Notes under the pieces: model-generated | Told to the model about the DNA's origin: nothing | Databases searched by the model: none | What the model saw: only the letters and a program-made list of their open reading frames with translations | Shown: positions 9,433 to 18,673 of the stretch, piece after piece | Numbering within the stretch: position 1 is the first letter of the stretch | Layout: the number at the start of each line of letters is the position of its first letter | Assembly (NCBI GenBank): GCA_004557505.1 | Contig: SFGZ01000008.1 | Span: 124,001 to 188,000 of the forward strand | Source of the DNA: Coriobacteriaceae bacterium | GTDB taxonomy: Bacteria > Actinomycetota > Coriobacteriia > Coriobacteriales > Atopobiaceae | Length of the DNA: 64,000 nt | Direction: 5' to 3' | Made by a program: the position numbers and the translations under genes

Positions 9433-10314
9433 CTACACCAAGCTCTCAAAGTAGAGCTTCTTGGTACCGACGGTCCTGAAGAGTTTTATCTTGTCCAGAG
9501 CAGTTGCCTTGGAGGCCTCCATGGGCTCGGGGAACATGACGTTGGGCTCGCGAATCTCGGAGCCGCCGTTCTCGAGCACCTCGCGCAACTTCTCCGCAAA
9601 TGAGATCTTGATGTCGGATGAGATGTTGATCTTGGCGATACCGAGCTCAACGGCACGAGCGATCTCCTCATCCGGGTTGCTGGAGCCACCATGCAGCACC
9701 AGTGGAACACTCACGACTCGAGTGATGTCCTCGAGGATGTCCATGCGGAGTTCGGGCTTCACGTCCTTGGGATACAAGCCATGCGCGGTACCGATGGCCA
9801 CGGCAAGAGAGTCAATGCCGGTACGCTCCACAAACTCTGCCGCCTGATCGGGATCGGTGTAAGTGACCCTGGTCACACCGCCCTCTATGCTGTTACCCGT
9901 ATCGCCAATAGTGCCAAGCTCAGCCTCGACAGAGACGCCCACCGCGTGTGCCACATTCACAACTTCCTGCGCTGTCTTGACATTTTCCTCGAATGGAAGG
10001 TGGGAAGAGTCGATCATGACAGATGTGAATCCAAGCTGGATGGCATGATATACTTGTCTGATGTTTGCGCCGTGGTCGAGGTGGATGGCAACAGGAAGAT
10101 CGGTAGCATTGATCTCGTCCTTGACCTGGCCGAGAAAAGAGTCGCGCAGGAAGCTCAGCTCGTCAGGGTGAATTGCCATGATGAAGGGAGCCTGCTGCTC
10201 CTCGCAGACATCCATGATAGCTGGAAGGAGCTGGCCGCTACCCGCGTTGAACGCAGGGAGAGCAAAGTGATTCTTCTGGGCACACCTAAGCAGCGAGTCA
10301 CCGGAAACGAGCAT
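9433..10314 (-). CDS. Class II ketose-bisphosphate aldolase
   Basis: 293 residues, class II (zinc) aldolase of the fructose/tagatose-bisphosphate group. Zinc ligands are visible in VAIHLDHGANI, in AIGTAHGLYP and in PLVLHGGSSNP. First gene of the minus-strand operon and so probably the step after PTS uptake and phosphorylation, giving dihydroxyacetone phosphate plus an aldehyde. The sugar (tagatose, fructose or a pentulose bisphosphate) cannot be fixed from sequence. Confidence 0.88.
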   Translation of the reverse strand: MLVSGDSLLRCAQKNHFALPAFNAGSGQLLPAIMDVCEEQQAPFIMAIHPDELSFLRDSFLGQVKDEINATDLPVAIHLDHGANIRQVYHAIQLGFTSVMIDSSHLPFEENVKTAQEVVNVAHAVGVSVEAELGTIGDTGNSIEGGVTRVTYTDPDQAAEFVERTGIDSLAVAIGTAHGLYPKDVKPELRMDILEDITRVVSVPLVLHGGSSNPDEEIARAVELGIAKINISSDIKISFAEKLREVLENGGSEIREPNVMFPEPMEASKATALDKIKLFRTVGTKKLYFESLV

Positions 10315-10562
10315 AATCGTACCTCTTTCTCTCTAAGAATCCCTGGCTTTAGAAAGAGAAATGAAACTATTTTTGTATGAATATCTATTTCTTTCTCTTA
10401 CTTTTGCCTTTCTTGATTCGTTACTGTACGCCTATTAGTTTTATTTTTCTTTTATATTTCATTTTTATAGTATAAACGGTTTCATTTTGCTGGTAAACGG
10501 TTTTTGTTTGCCTTTTCTTTTCTCACAATCTACCATTCAAATGAAATCAAAAAAATGGGCAG
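10315..10562. promoter_or_regulatory. AT-rich divergent control region of the PTS/pentose operon and deoR-type gene
   Basis: 248 bp of strongly AT-rich DNA. TATAAACGGTTTCA at 10471-10484 matches 13 of 14 positions of the catabolite-response element consensus. A second TAAACGGTTT copy lies at about 10494-10503. These direct repeats are candidate operators for the DeoR protein or for a CcpA-like regulator. Promoters on both strands are expected here but I cannot place them precisely. Confidence 0.6.
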
Positions 10563-11366
10563 GTGAGGGATCCCCCCCCCCCCGTCGCCCGTTTGACGCA
10601 AGTGGACAAGAACAACCTTACAGCAATCTCGTCGATAGTGTATGAACGCCAGACAGTCAAAACTGCGGATATAGCCCGAGAGCTGGGCATCACCAACCCC
10701 ACGGCCCGAAAGTATCTCAATTACCTAGCGTCAACGGACACTCGCATCCAACGCATTCACGGTGGAGCCGCTCTTGCCCCTGAGCGCTACCCCTCTGGTG
10801 AGACGGAACTCTTTCATGCGCGCGAGAACATCCATCGGGCGGAGAAGGTCGAGATTGCGCACAAGGCAATCAAGCAGATCGGCGAACGTGATACCATTGC
10901 ACTTGATTCAAGCACTACCTGCTTTGAGCTTGCCCGGCTACTACTTGAGACCGATATGCACTTGACGGTCATCACCAACGGCATCCGCACCGCCCAGCTG
11001 CTCTCAGAAAATGAGAGACTCACCGTCATCGTATGTTCAGGCGTACTCTGCCATCGGTCGAACACCATCCTCGACGAGTTTGACTGTTCCGTATACGAGC
11101 GGTTCAACATCGATATATACTTCTTCTCAGCTTCCTGTGTCTCTATCGCCTGCGGATTCTCTGAGTACAACCTGCGGGAAATCAACAAGAAGCGCAAATG
11201 TCTTGCGCTTGCCTCCAGAGGCATCGCACTCATTGACAGCTCTAAGCTCGAACAGAACACAAGTTCGACATTTGCCCAGCTAAACGAGGCAGATATGCTC
11301 ATCACGGACAGCAAGGTCAACGCAGACGTAAGGGCGTCATATGAAAAAGTCGTTGACGTGAGATAG
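10563..11366 (+). CDS. DeoR-family transcriptional regulator with poly-C start region
   Basis: 267 residues. The N-terminal helix-turn-helix (TVKTADIARELGITNPTARK) and the sugar-phosphate sensor domain (LDSSTTCFELARLL, then VITNGIRTAQLL) define the DeoR family. It is divergent from the PTS/pentose operon, which it probably represses until a sugar phosphate binds. The GTG start at 10563 is followed by 12 consecutive Cs (10572-10583) that must be the right length for the frame to stay open. The start region is therefore uncertain; TTG at 10593 or GTG at 10602 would start after the tract. Confidence 0.82.
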   Translation: MRDPPPPVARLTQVDKNNLTAISSIVYERQTVKTADIARELGITNPTARKYLNYLASTDTRIQRIHGGAALAPERYPSGETELFHARENIHRAEKVEIAHKAIKQIGERDTIALDSSTTCFELARLLLETDMHLTVITNGIRTAQLLSENERLTVIVCSGVLCHRSNTILDEFDCSVYERFNIDIYFFSASCVSIACGFSEYNLREINKKRKCLALASRGIALIDSSKLEQNTSSTFAQLNEADMLITDSKVNADVRASYEKVVDVR

Positions 11367-11685
11367 GGCGGAAATATATCTCGCATCTTGCTCGCGCTTC
11401 CTTGCGGCAGCGTTACTCGCTCATGATCGCAAGCGCAAGTGCATACGTGTCTTTAACTGTTGATGAAGAAGCCACTGAGGAATAAAGCGGCGCAAAGGAA
11501 TGGAGAGCTATTCTTCAGGTTTAAGAAGCGGTAGCGCCGCCTAAAATAGTTTTAGCGTCAGACGCCCAGGCATCGTCTTTGCATGTGATCACTTCGCTAA
11601 TGCGCCCTTCGGGGTCGAGCAAACCCGGCCGCAGCATCCCCACACAAAAGCAGGCCACCGGCATAGCCGATGACCTGCGGTCTTC
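11367..11685. other. Intergenic stretch with no supported gene
   Basis: About 320 bp between the deoR-type gene and the convergent tRNA pair. I see no ORF with credible coding character and no clear terminator. Confidence 0.5.
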
Positions 11686-11761
11686 TGGTAGCCCGTAGCA
11701 GATTCGAACTGCTGATCTCCGCCTTGAGAGGGCGGCGTCCTAGGCCGCTAGACGAACGGGC
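11686..11761 (-). tRNA. tRNA-Glu (CUC)
   Basis: The minus strand folds into a standard cloverleaf starting GCCCGTTC. The anticodon stem CCGCC/GGCGG encloses the loop CTCTCAA, giving anticodon CUC. The T-arm contains TTCGAAT and the 3' CCA is encoded (11686-11688). It lies 22 bp from tRNA-Gln, and the two are probably one transcript. Confidence 0.95.
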
Positions 11762-11783
11762 CATATTCGGTTGTGGTGGACAG

Positions 11784-11857
11784 TGGCTGGGATGGAGAGA
11801 ATCGAACTCCCGTTGACGGAACCAGAATCCGCTGTCCTACCGCTAGACGACATCCCA
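11784..11857 (-). tRNA. tRNA-Gln (CUG)
   Basis: Minus strand cloverleaf with acceptor TGGGATG/CATCCCA. The anticodon loop TTCTGGT gives CUG, the T-loop is TTCGATT and the 3' CCA is encoded. It is transcribed first of the tRNA pair. Confidence 0.95.
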
Positions 11858-11997
11858 ATTAATGTCTGTCCTGTCTCAACGCGAGAAGACATTCTACGGC
11901 ATGCCCCACAGCATTGCAAGCATCAATTAAAACTTTTTGGAGACCCGCGCCTGTGGAACAAAGGGGCCGTCCCCTGTCTCGCAGGCGCGGGCCGATC

Positions 11998-13395
11998 CTA
12001 GCCCCTCTCGCGCAGCCACGCGAGCAGCGCGTCCCGGCTGTTCTCGACTCTCCCGTATATCACGCCGTCGAGAAGCCCCGAGAGGGCCTCGCCCACCGCA
12101 GGCCCCGGGGCAAGCCCCAGCTCGCGCATCACGTCTCCCCCGCCAACGGCGAGGTCGCGCACGCGAAACGCCGTCACGCCCGCAAGCTCAGCCGAGAGCG
12201 CCTGCTCGAACGCGGCAAGCGACACCGCACGCCGCGCACAGGCGCGCGTCTTCCCCACGGCGTCTGCACGCTGCAGGTCAAGCAGCTGGTAGGCAAGCGC
12301 AGGAGCCTCGCCTGGCCTTGCCTGGTCCAGCCTTCGCAGGAGCCTCCGCACGCCCGCAGGCGATGCGGAGAGGTGCCGGTCATGGTATCGGACGAGAGCC
12401 GCCGCACGGCCTGCCACCTCGCGTGGCAGCGCCAGACCGAGCAGCGCGTTCCGGCAGATGGCCGCCCCCACGCGCTGATGGTCGCGAAAGTGCCCGCGGC
12501 CATCCCCGTCAACGGACGCGCACACGGGCTTACCCACGTCGTGAAGCAACGCCGCCCACCTCAGGGCCTGCGTGGGCACGCCTCCAGCGAACGCCTCGAC
12601 GGCCGCGCACACCCTGGCGGTATGCTCGAGCAGGTCATAGGCATGGTAGGGGCTTCGCTGGTCCATGCCCCTCATGGGAGCGAGCACCGGCACGGCGCAC
12701 GCCACCACGTCGAACTCGTGACGCAGCGCCCAGGCCACGCGCCCGGAGGCAATGACGCCGCCCATCTCCTGGCCTACGCGCTCGCGTGCGATGCCATCGA
12801 GCTCCGGCGCGCATGCCACGAGCGCCGCCTGGGTGCGCGGCTCAACCTCGAACCCCAGCCTGCAGGCAAAGCGCACCGCGCGAAGCACGCGCAGCGCGTC
12901 CTCCTCGAAGCGCCGATACGGGTCCCCCACCGCACGCACCACGCCGCACACAAGGTCCTCTCGTCCGCCAAACAGGTCGAGCAACCCGCGCTCCGGGTGG
13001 TATGCCATAGCGTTCACCGTGAAGTCGCGGCGGGCGAGGTCCTCTCGCACGTCGCGAACAAAGCGCACCTCATCGGGGTGACGTCGGTCGGAGTAGGCGC
13101 CCTCGACCCGATAGGTGGTCACCTCGACGGGCCGCCCCTCGCTCACGGCCGTCACGGTGCCGTGGGCGATGCCCGTCTCATGCACCTCCATACCGGCGGC
13201 AGAAAGCACGCGCTCGGTCTCCTGCCAGGTCGCGGAGGTCGTCACGTCCACGTCGTGCATGGGCGCGCCGAGAAGCGCGTCGCGCACCCAGCCCCCCACA
13301 ACCCACGCCTCGAATCCCGCGTCCTCCAGCGCGCGCAGCACGCACAAGCCGTAGCCCGGCACGGGGTATGCGGGCGCGTCTCGCACAGCCGGCAT
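11998..13395 (-). CDS. cca: CCA-adding tRNA nucleotidyltransferase
   Basis: 465 residues from the ATG at 13395, with GGAGG 6 nt upstream; ATG at 13399 is too close to it. The class II nucleotidyltransferase head has VVGGWVRDALLG and HDVDVTTSA with the catalytic Asp pair. RRDFTVNAMAYHP and RRFEEDALRVLRAVRFACR are the neck and body motifs. The C-terminal half has an HD domain (LLHDVGKP). It adds or repairs the 3' CCA of tRNAs. The adjacent tRNA genes lie downstream on the same strand. Confidence 0.93.
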   Translation of the reverse strand: MPAVRDAPAYPVPGYGLCVLRALEDAGFEAWVVGGWVRDALLGAPMHDVDVTTSATWQETERVLSAAGMEVHETGIAHGTVTAVSEGRPVEVTTYRVEGAYSDRRHPDEVRFVRDVREDLARRDFTVNAMAYHPERGLLDLFGGREDLVCGVVRAVGDPYRRFEEDALRVLRAVRFACRLGFEVEPRTQAALVACAPELDGIARERVGQEMGGVIASGRVAWALRHEFDVVACAVPVLAPMRGMDQRSPYHAYDLLEHTARVCAAVEAFAGGVPTQALRWAALLHDVGKPVCASVDGDGRGHFRDHQRVGAAICRNALLGLALPREVAGRAAALVRYHDRHLSASPAGVRRLLRRLDQARPGEAPALAYQLLDLQRADAVGKTRACARRAVSLAAFEQALSAELAGVTAFRVRDLAVGGGDVMRELGLAPGPAVGEALSGLLDGVIYGRVENSRDALLAWLRERG

Positions 13396-14303
13396 GCATA
13401 TCCTCCCTGCTCTAGGCATCGCTTTCCCCACGCACCGAAGTATAGCGCGCCCGTGCGGGAGGGGTGGGACGCGGGGCGGGGTCGACGGCCTCCGCACCCC
13501 TCCTGCCCAATGCGGGAGAAGCCCCTGGAACCCCGAATAAAAAACCCACGTACCAGCATCCGAGGGATGCGAGAGGAGGCTGTGGCTCGAACTGGCGGTT
13601 GGGCTACGGTTTTCCGAGGGCGGCCCGAGTAGAAAGCGATTCAAAGTTTGTTAAGCACCAGGTAGATTAATTGCTATGTTCATGATAATATATAATGGAT
13701 GTAACGAAAACTGCTGCCAACCGTCAACGGCATGCCCGAGACACCAAAAAGGGCCGCCCGGCCCCGCCGAAGCCGTAGATGCCGGGGCCCTAGCTGGATG
13801 GCCCCACCCGATGCTCGCCCCAAAAACAGGCACCTGGCGCGAGATGAGAATCCACATCCGGTTGGCAGCAGTTTTTGTACAACTTCTTATATGATTTGAA
13901 CAGCATGGCAATTAGCCTGCCTGCGGATAATCAGGAATGCAACCGGTCTGTACTCGACGATGCCTTCAAAAGCCATATCCCAACCGTCAAATCACGCCAA
14001 AGCGCCGGGAGCCCACGCCATTCCGGACACGCTGACAACGCGATGCAGCTCAAACGCCAGCGTCGCATCGACCCTGGCCCGCCGCCCAGCAAGGCCTCGG
14101 CGTTACAGGGTTTGCGCCGCACCTTCTCAAGTGGTCGCGCAACCTCAGGCGGCCGACTCGGCAATCCTTGGGCGGTATCTCGTCCAGGCAAGGCCAGACG
14201 GGAATAACTTCACATGGGAGAGGCCTGGATTTCGGGCGCACACGCGCGTGGTATGCTTCCAGACGACATCAATTAAGTAACCCCATGGGAACAGGGAGGA
14301 AAA
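13396..14303. other. 908-bp intergenic region, largely non-coding
   Basis: No ORF with credible coding character. It contains the inverted-repeat element at 13702-13882. Immediately upstream of the peptidase gene are TATGCT near 14252 (possible -10) and GGGAGG as ribosome binding site. The rest holds nothing I can name. Confidence 0.5.
13702..13882. repeat. MITE-like element with inverted terminal repeats
   Basis: AAAACTGCTGCCAACC at 13707-13722 is repeated as its exact reverse complement at 13860-13875, and the similarity extends a few bases outward as imperfect arms of about 22 bp. The 137-bp core has no ORF. It looks like a miniature or internally deleted transposable element. I see no clear target duplication. 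A long stem-loop RNA is the alternative. Confidence 0.5.
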
Positions 14304-15653
14304 ATGGATGAACTGACCAGCATCACCGCTGACGACCTCGCCACCTCGCACGAGAGCTTCTCGGCCGAGCGCGTGAACTCCGTCGCAAAGAACGCCGTCA
14401 CCGCAAACGGCATCCGTGCCGCCGCGCGCCGCCCCGAGGGCGTCGCTGGCAACGCGCTGGGCTTCGACATCGAGGTCACGCAGGGCGAGCGGTGCGACCA
14501 GGAGCGCTCCGGCCGCTGCTGGATGTTCGCGAGCCTCAACACCATGCGCTACCGTGTCATCAAGAAGTACAACCTCAAGACCTTCGAGCTCTCTCAGGCC
14601 CACCCCCTCTTCTGGGACAAGCTCGAGAAGAGCAACTGGTTTTTCGAGAACATCCTCGACACGCTTGACGAGCCGCTCGACGGTCGGCTGGTGTCGTTCC
14701 TGCTCACCGACCCCATCGGCGACGGCGGACAGTGGGACATGTTCAGGAGCCTCGTGAAGAAGTATGGCGTGGTGCCCAAGGAGGCCATGCCCGAGACCGC
14801 CTGCTCGCGAAACACCGGCGACATGGACCGCTACCTCACGCGCTACCTGCGCGGTGCCGCCAAACGCCTGCGCCAGAGCCACGAGGCCGACGTTGGGATG
14901 GATGACCTGCGCTCCATGAAGAAGGAGATGATGGACGAGGTCTACCACCTTTTGGCCATCTGCCTGGGCGAGCCGCCCGCAAGCTTCCCCGTGCGCCTGC
15001 GTGACAAGGATGACAAGCTCGCGCTCGTCGGCACCTTCACGCCCAAGGAGTTCTTCTCGGCCGCGGTGGACATGGACGTGGACGCCTACATCTCGCTCAT
15101 CAGCGCCCCCACGGCCGACAAGCCCTTTGGCCACACCTACACCGTGAGCAGGCTGGGCAACGTCTTCGAGGACCACGGCGTGCGCTATCTCAACCTCCCG
15201 CCGGCGGAGCTCAAGCGCGTGGCGATCGCCCAGCTCAAGGACAATCTGCCCGTGTGGTTTGGCTGCGACGTGGCCCAGAGCTACCTGCGCGACGAGGGCA
15301 TGATGGACACCGCCGCGCTCGACGTGGACGCGCTCTTCGGCTTCCCGGTCGAGGGCAATATGGACAAGGCCGAGCGCCTGGACTACGGCGAGAGCCTCAT
15401 GACCCACGCCATGGTGCTCGAGGGCGTGCGCCTGGACGCGGACAGCAACCCGGAGCTCTGGAAGGTCGAGAACTCCTGGGGCAAGGACCACGGCCGCAAC
15501 GGCTTCGACACGCTCTCCGACGCATGGTTCGACGAGTACGTCTACCAGGTCGTTGTCGATAAGAAGTACCTCAGCGAGGATGAGAGGCGCACCTATGAGA
15601 CCGAGGAGCCTACGGTCCTGGCGCCTTGGGACCCCATGGGGTCACTGGCGTAA
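14304..15653 (+). CDS. pepC: C1-family aminopeptidase (PepC/bleomycin hydrolase type)
   Basis: 449 residues. Catalytic residues of the papain-like fold are visible: Cys in RSGRCWMFASLN (about residues 68-79), His in LMTHAMVLEG and Asn in KVENSWGKDHG. These enzymes are cytosolic hexameric aminopeptidases that process peptides to amino acids. Start ATG at 14304 has GGGAGG upstream. A paralogue follows 107 bp downstream in the same direction. Confidence 0.9.
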   Translation: MDELTSITADDLATSHESFSAERVNSVAKNAVTANGIRAAARRPEGVAGNALGFDIEVTQGERCDQERSGRCWMFASLNTMRYRVIKKYNLKTFELSQAHPLFWDKLEKSNWFFENILDTLDEPLDGRLVSFLLTDPIGDGGQWDMFRSLVKKYGVVPKEAMPETACSRNTGDMDRYLTRYLRGAAKRLRQSHEADVGMDDLRSMKKEMMDEVYHLLAICLGEPPASFPVRLRDKDDKLALVGTFTPKEFFSAAVDMDVDAYISLISAPTADKPFGHTYTVSRLGNVFEDHGVRYLNLPPAELKRVAIAQLKDNLPVWFGCDVAQSYLRDEGMMDTAALDVDALFGFPVEGNMDKAERLDYGESLMTHAMVLEGVRLDADSNPELWKVENSWGKDHGRNGFDTLSDAWFDEYVYQVVVDKKYLSEDERRTYETEEPTVLAPWDPMGSLA

Positions 15654-15760
15654 GGCAAGGGCCCCTTTGTCCCGTCGGGCAACCGATCTCGAACTTGCGG
15701 CATCTTATCAACAATTAAATGTGACAAGGGCACTTCACCCCTGTCTTAGTTGGGAGTAAT

Positions 15761-17257
15761 ATGGGAAACATTGATACGGGCTGGGCGCGCGAGCAGGGCG
15801 GCGCCTTTGGAACCGAACGCGCCAACCGCGTGGCGAGAAACGCCGTGACCTCCATGAACGTGATGGCCGCCGCCCGCGACTACACGCGCATGCGCACCTA
15901 CCACGACACCTACGGCGTCTCGATCAAGCGCGTCGGCGAGGTCACCAACCAGCGCCAGAGCGGCCGCTGCTGGATGTTCTCGGCCTTCAACGTGGCCCGT
16001 GCGGCAACGATGGACCTGCTTGACGTGGACTCCTTCGAGTTCTCGCAGGCGTTCGGCATGTTCTACGACAAGCTCGAGAAGGCCAACGCCATGCTCGACC
16101 AGGTGATCGCGCTGGCAGACCGCCCCGAAAACGACCGGAAGCTCGACCACGTGCTCGAGTGGGGCATGAGCGACGGCGGCTACTACTTCGAGGCCATGGA
16201 CCTCATCGCCAAGTGGGGCCTCGTGCCCAAGGACGCGATGCCCGAGACGGCGTGCTCCAAGAGCTCCGCCGAGATGGACGCCCAGCTCAACCGCCTGCTG
16301 CGCCGTGCTGCGGCAGATATCCGCCGCGCCCACCGCGCGGGCGCCGGCGCCGGGGAGCTTGCGGCCAAGAAGGCCTCCTGCATGGCCGACGTCTACCGCA
16401 TGCTCGCCGTCTGCCTGGGCGAGCCGCCCGTGACCTTTGACCTTGAGGTCAAGGTTGGCAAGAAGGCCAAGGTCGACGCCGCCAAGCTCACGCCGATCCT
16501 GCCCGAGGACACCCCCGGGGAGGGCTGCGCCGGGGACGGCGGAGCCGACGAGGGCGGTGCGAAGGCAGCGGGTGCCAAGGACGCCGACAAGGACGCCCGC
16601 ATGCTTCTCCGCGACGCGAACATCACCCCGCGCGAGTTCGCCGAGCGCTACGTCCCCTTTGATCCCAATGACTACGTACAGCTGGTCTGCATGCCGGGTG
16701 CCTCTCGCCCCTGGAAGACGGCATGGCACGTCCTTCTGGAGGAGCCGATGGTGGGCGGCACCCCCAACCGCTTCCTCAACATGCCGCAGGAGGTGCTGGA
16801 GCAGGCCGCCATCGCCAGTCTCAAGGCGGGTGTACCCGTGGGCATGGACGCCGACGTCATGCAGGAGTTTCCGCGCCGCATCGAGGACTTCCCCGGCGTG
16901 CTGGCAACTGACGGCCTGGACCTGGAGGGGCTCTTTGGCATGGACCTCAGGATGAGCCGCGAGGACATGCTCGACGTGCGCGAGACCTCCCTCACCCACG
17001 CCATGACCTTCCAGGGCGTGGAGCTGGACGACGCGGGCGAGCCCGTCGCCTGGCGCGTCGAGAACAGCTGGGGCAAGGACGCCTGCAAGGACGGCTACCT
17101 CTACATGAGCGCCGAGTGGTTCCGCACCTACGGCGGCGCCGTGACGGTCATGCGCAGGTTCGTGCCCGAGGACGTGCTCGAGCTGTGGGACAAGGCGGAG
17201 GCGGTCGACGTCGAGCCGTGGGACAGCGTTGCCGCCGCTCTGGGCGTGAGATCGTAG
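15761..17257 (+). CDS. C1-family aminopeptidase paralogue with an inserted loop
   Basis: 498 residues. It keeps the catalytic Cys (RQSGRCWMFSAFN), His (LTHAMTFQGV) and Asn (RVENSWGKDAC). Relative to the first copy it carries an extra segment of about 45-50 residues at roughly 230-280, rich in Ala, Gly, Asp and Lys. This falls between the conserved VCLGEPPVTFDLEV and ITPREFAERYV. The two genes are diverged, so the duplication is old. They probably differ in peptide specificity. Confidence 0.9.
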   Translation: MGNIDTGWAREQGGAFGTERANRVARNAVTSMNVMAAARDYTRMRTYHDTYGVSIKRVGEVTNQRQSGRCWMFSAFNVARAATMDLLDVDSFEFSQAFGMFYDKLEKANAMLDQVIALADRPENDRKLDHVLEWGMSDGGYYFEAMDLIAKWGLVPKDAMPETACSKSSAEMDAQLNRLLRRAAADIRRAHRAGAGAGELAAKKASCMADVYRMLAVCLGEPPVTFDLEVKVGKKAKVDAAKLTPILPEDTPGEGCAGDGGADEGGAKAAGAKDADKDARMLLRDANITPREFAERYVPFDPNDYVQLVCMPGASRPWKTAWHVLLEEPMVGGTPNRFLNMPQEVLEQAAIASLKAGVPVGMDADVMQEFPRRIEDFPGVLATDGLDLEGLFGMDLRMSREDMLDVRETSLTHAMTFQGVELDDAGEPVAWRVENSWGKDACKDGYLYMSAEWFRTYGGAVTVMRRFVPEDVLELWDKAEAVDVEPWDSVAAALGVRS

Positions 17258-17361
17258 GAGGCTTTCCGCGCGGGACTTACGCTAGGCGCTAGGACTTGCT
17301 CCGGGGCTTGCGCCCAATGCAGACCGCAGGGGCCAGGGCCGCAGGGGCCATTGGAGGAGAC

Positions 17362-17988
17362 ATGGCTACATCACCAGACACCCCCATTCGAAACGTAATC
17401 TTTGACATGGGCGGCGTGCTTCTCGACTTCAACGGCCCGCTGTTCTCGCGCATCTTCACCGGAACCGAGGAGGACGCCGCAGCCCTGGACGCGGCGCTCT
17501 TCTCGAGTCCCGCATGGCCGCTGCTTGACGCAGGGGCCATCAGCGAGGACACCATGGAGCGCATGGCCCGGGCCCGGCTGCCCGAGAGGCTCTGGCCCAA
17601 CCTGCGCGAGTGCATGGCGCACTGGCATGAGCACCAGCCGGTCGTCGCGGAGACAAACGCCCTCGTCGGGCGGCTGCACGCCGCAGGCTATGGTTGCTAC
17701 CTGCTCTCCAACGCGGGCACGCGCTTCTGGAGGCAGAAGGACCGCATTCCCTCCTTCCCGCTGATGGACGGCTGGGTGGTCTCGGCCTTCGAGCGCCTCA
17801 TGAAGCCCGATCCGGCGATCTATCTGGTGCTCTGCAACCGCTACGGGCTTGACCCGGAAAGCTGCCTATTTGTGGACGACAATGCCGACAACGTGGCAGG
17901 TGCCAGGGTGGCCGGCATGCGGGCGCATCGGTTCACGGGCGCGCAGGAGCTGGAGGGCCATCTCAAGGGCCTTGGCCTCAGGTTCTAG
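17362..17988 (+). CDS. HAD-superfamily hydrolase
   Basis: 208 residues from the ATG at 17362, preceded by GGAGGAG. An in-frame extension to 17296 is rejected because HAD motif I comes right after this ATG. Motif I is VIFDMGGVLLDF, motif II LLSNAGT, motif III lysine in ERLMKPDPAIY, and motif IV FVDDNADNV. Small cytosolic phosphatase of the YihX/epoxide-hydrolase-like subgroup; the substrate is unknown. Confidence 0.88.
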   Translation: MATSPDTPIRNVIFDMGGVLLDFNGPLFSRIFTGTEEDAAALDAALFSSPAWPLLDAGAISEDTMERMARARLPERLWPNLRECMAHWHEHQPVVAETNALVGRLHAAGYGCYLLSNAGTRFWRQKDRIPSFPLMDGWVVSAFERLMKPDPAIYLVLCNRYGLDPESCLFVDDNADNVAGARVAGMRAHRFTGAQELEGHLKGLGLRF

Positions 17989-18016
17989 GACGCAGGCGCA
18001 TCTCCATGCGAGGCCG

Positions 18017-18673
18017 CTAGAACTCGGCGAAGCCGGGCTCGCCCACGCGGCAGAGGTCGTCGCCGTTGGCGAAGTCGGTCACCGCGGCGACGAACGCCCT
18101 CTCGTCTCCCGTACGGAACGCGCAGGCGAGCTGCACGTCCTCGGCAAAGATGGTGTCGCGCACGCGCCCTCCGGCATCTGCCACCATGCGCGCGAGACGG
18201 TCATAGGCGAAGTAGGGAGCCTGCACCACCACCCGCGTCACAAGCGTCATCTCGACGATGCTGCCCAACGTGCGAGCGGCCTCGACCGCCGCCTGCGTGG
18301 CTGCGGTGTAGGCGCGCACCAGGCCACCGGGCCCGAGAAGCGTCCCGCCAAAGTAGCGGGTCACCACGCAGCACACGTCCTTGAGGCCTGCGCCATGGAG
18401 CACTTCGAGCGTGGGCATACCTGCGGTGCGGCTTGGCTCGCCGTCGTCGGAGCAGCGCTCACGGCCGTCCGAGAGGACCCATGCTGGCACGTTGTGGCGG
18501 GCGTCATGGTGGCGCGAGCGCACCGCCTCGATGAATGCGTTTGCCGCAGCCTCGCTCTCGACATGCGCCATCTGCGCGATGAAGCGGCTGCGACGGTCCT
18601 CGAACTCGCCCGTGACCTCGGCATCGTTTGCGAGGGTGAGATAGCCCGGCTGCGGCGCCTCCCTTTGCGTCAT
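18017..18673 (-). CDS. YigZ/IMPACT-family protein
   Basis: 218 residues. The UPF0029 N-terminal domain is recognised by RRSRFIAQMAHV, SDDGEPSRTAGMP and VTRYFGGTLLGPGGLVRAY. A short C-terminal DUF1949-like domain follows. The family relates to eukaryotic IMPACT; its bacterial role is not settled. It overlaps the upstream PTS IIA gene by 4 bp (ATGA), so the two are co-translated. Confidence 0.88.
   Translation of the reverse strand: MTQREAPQPGYLTLANDAEVTGEFEDRRSRFIAQMAHVESEAAANAFIEAVRSRHHDARHNVPAWVLSDGRERCSDDGEPSRTAGMPTLEVLHGAGLKDVCCVVTRYFGGTLLGPGGLVRAYTAATQAAVEAARTLGSIVEMTLVTRVVVQAPYFAYDRLARMVADAGGRVRDTIFAEDVQLACAFRTGDERAFVAAVTDFANGDDLCRVGEPGFAEF

Noticed and set aside
7415..10314. Mannitol- or galactitol-type PTS
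   Set aside because: The IIC signature and the GIAHT IIB loop are of the fructose family.
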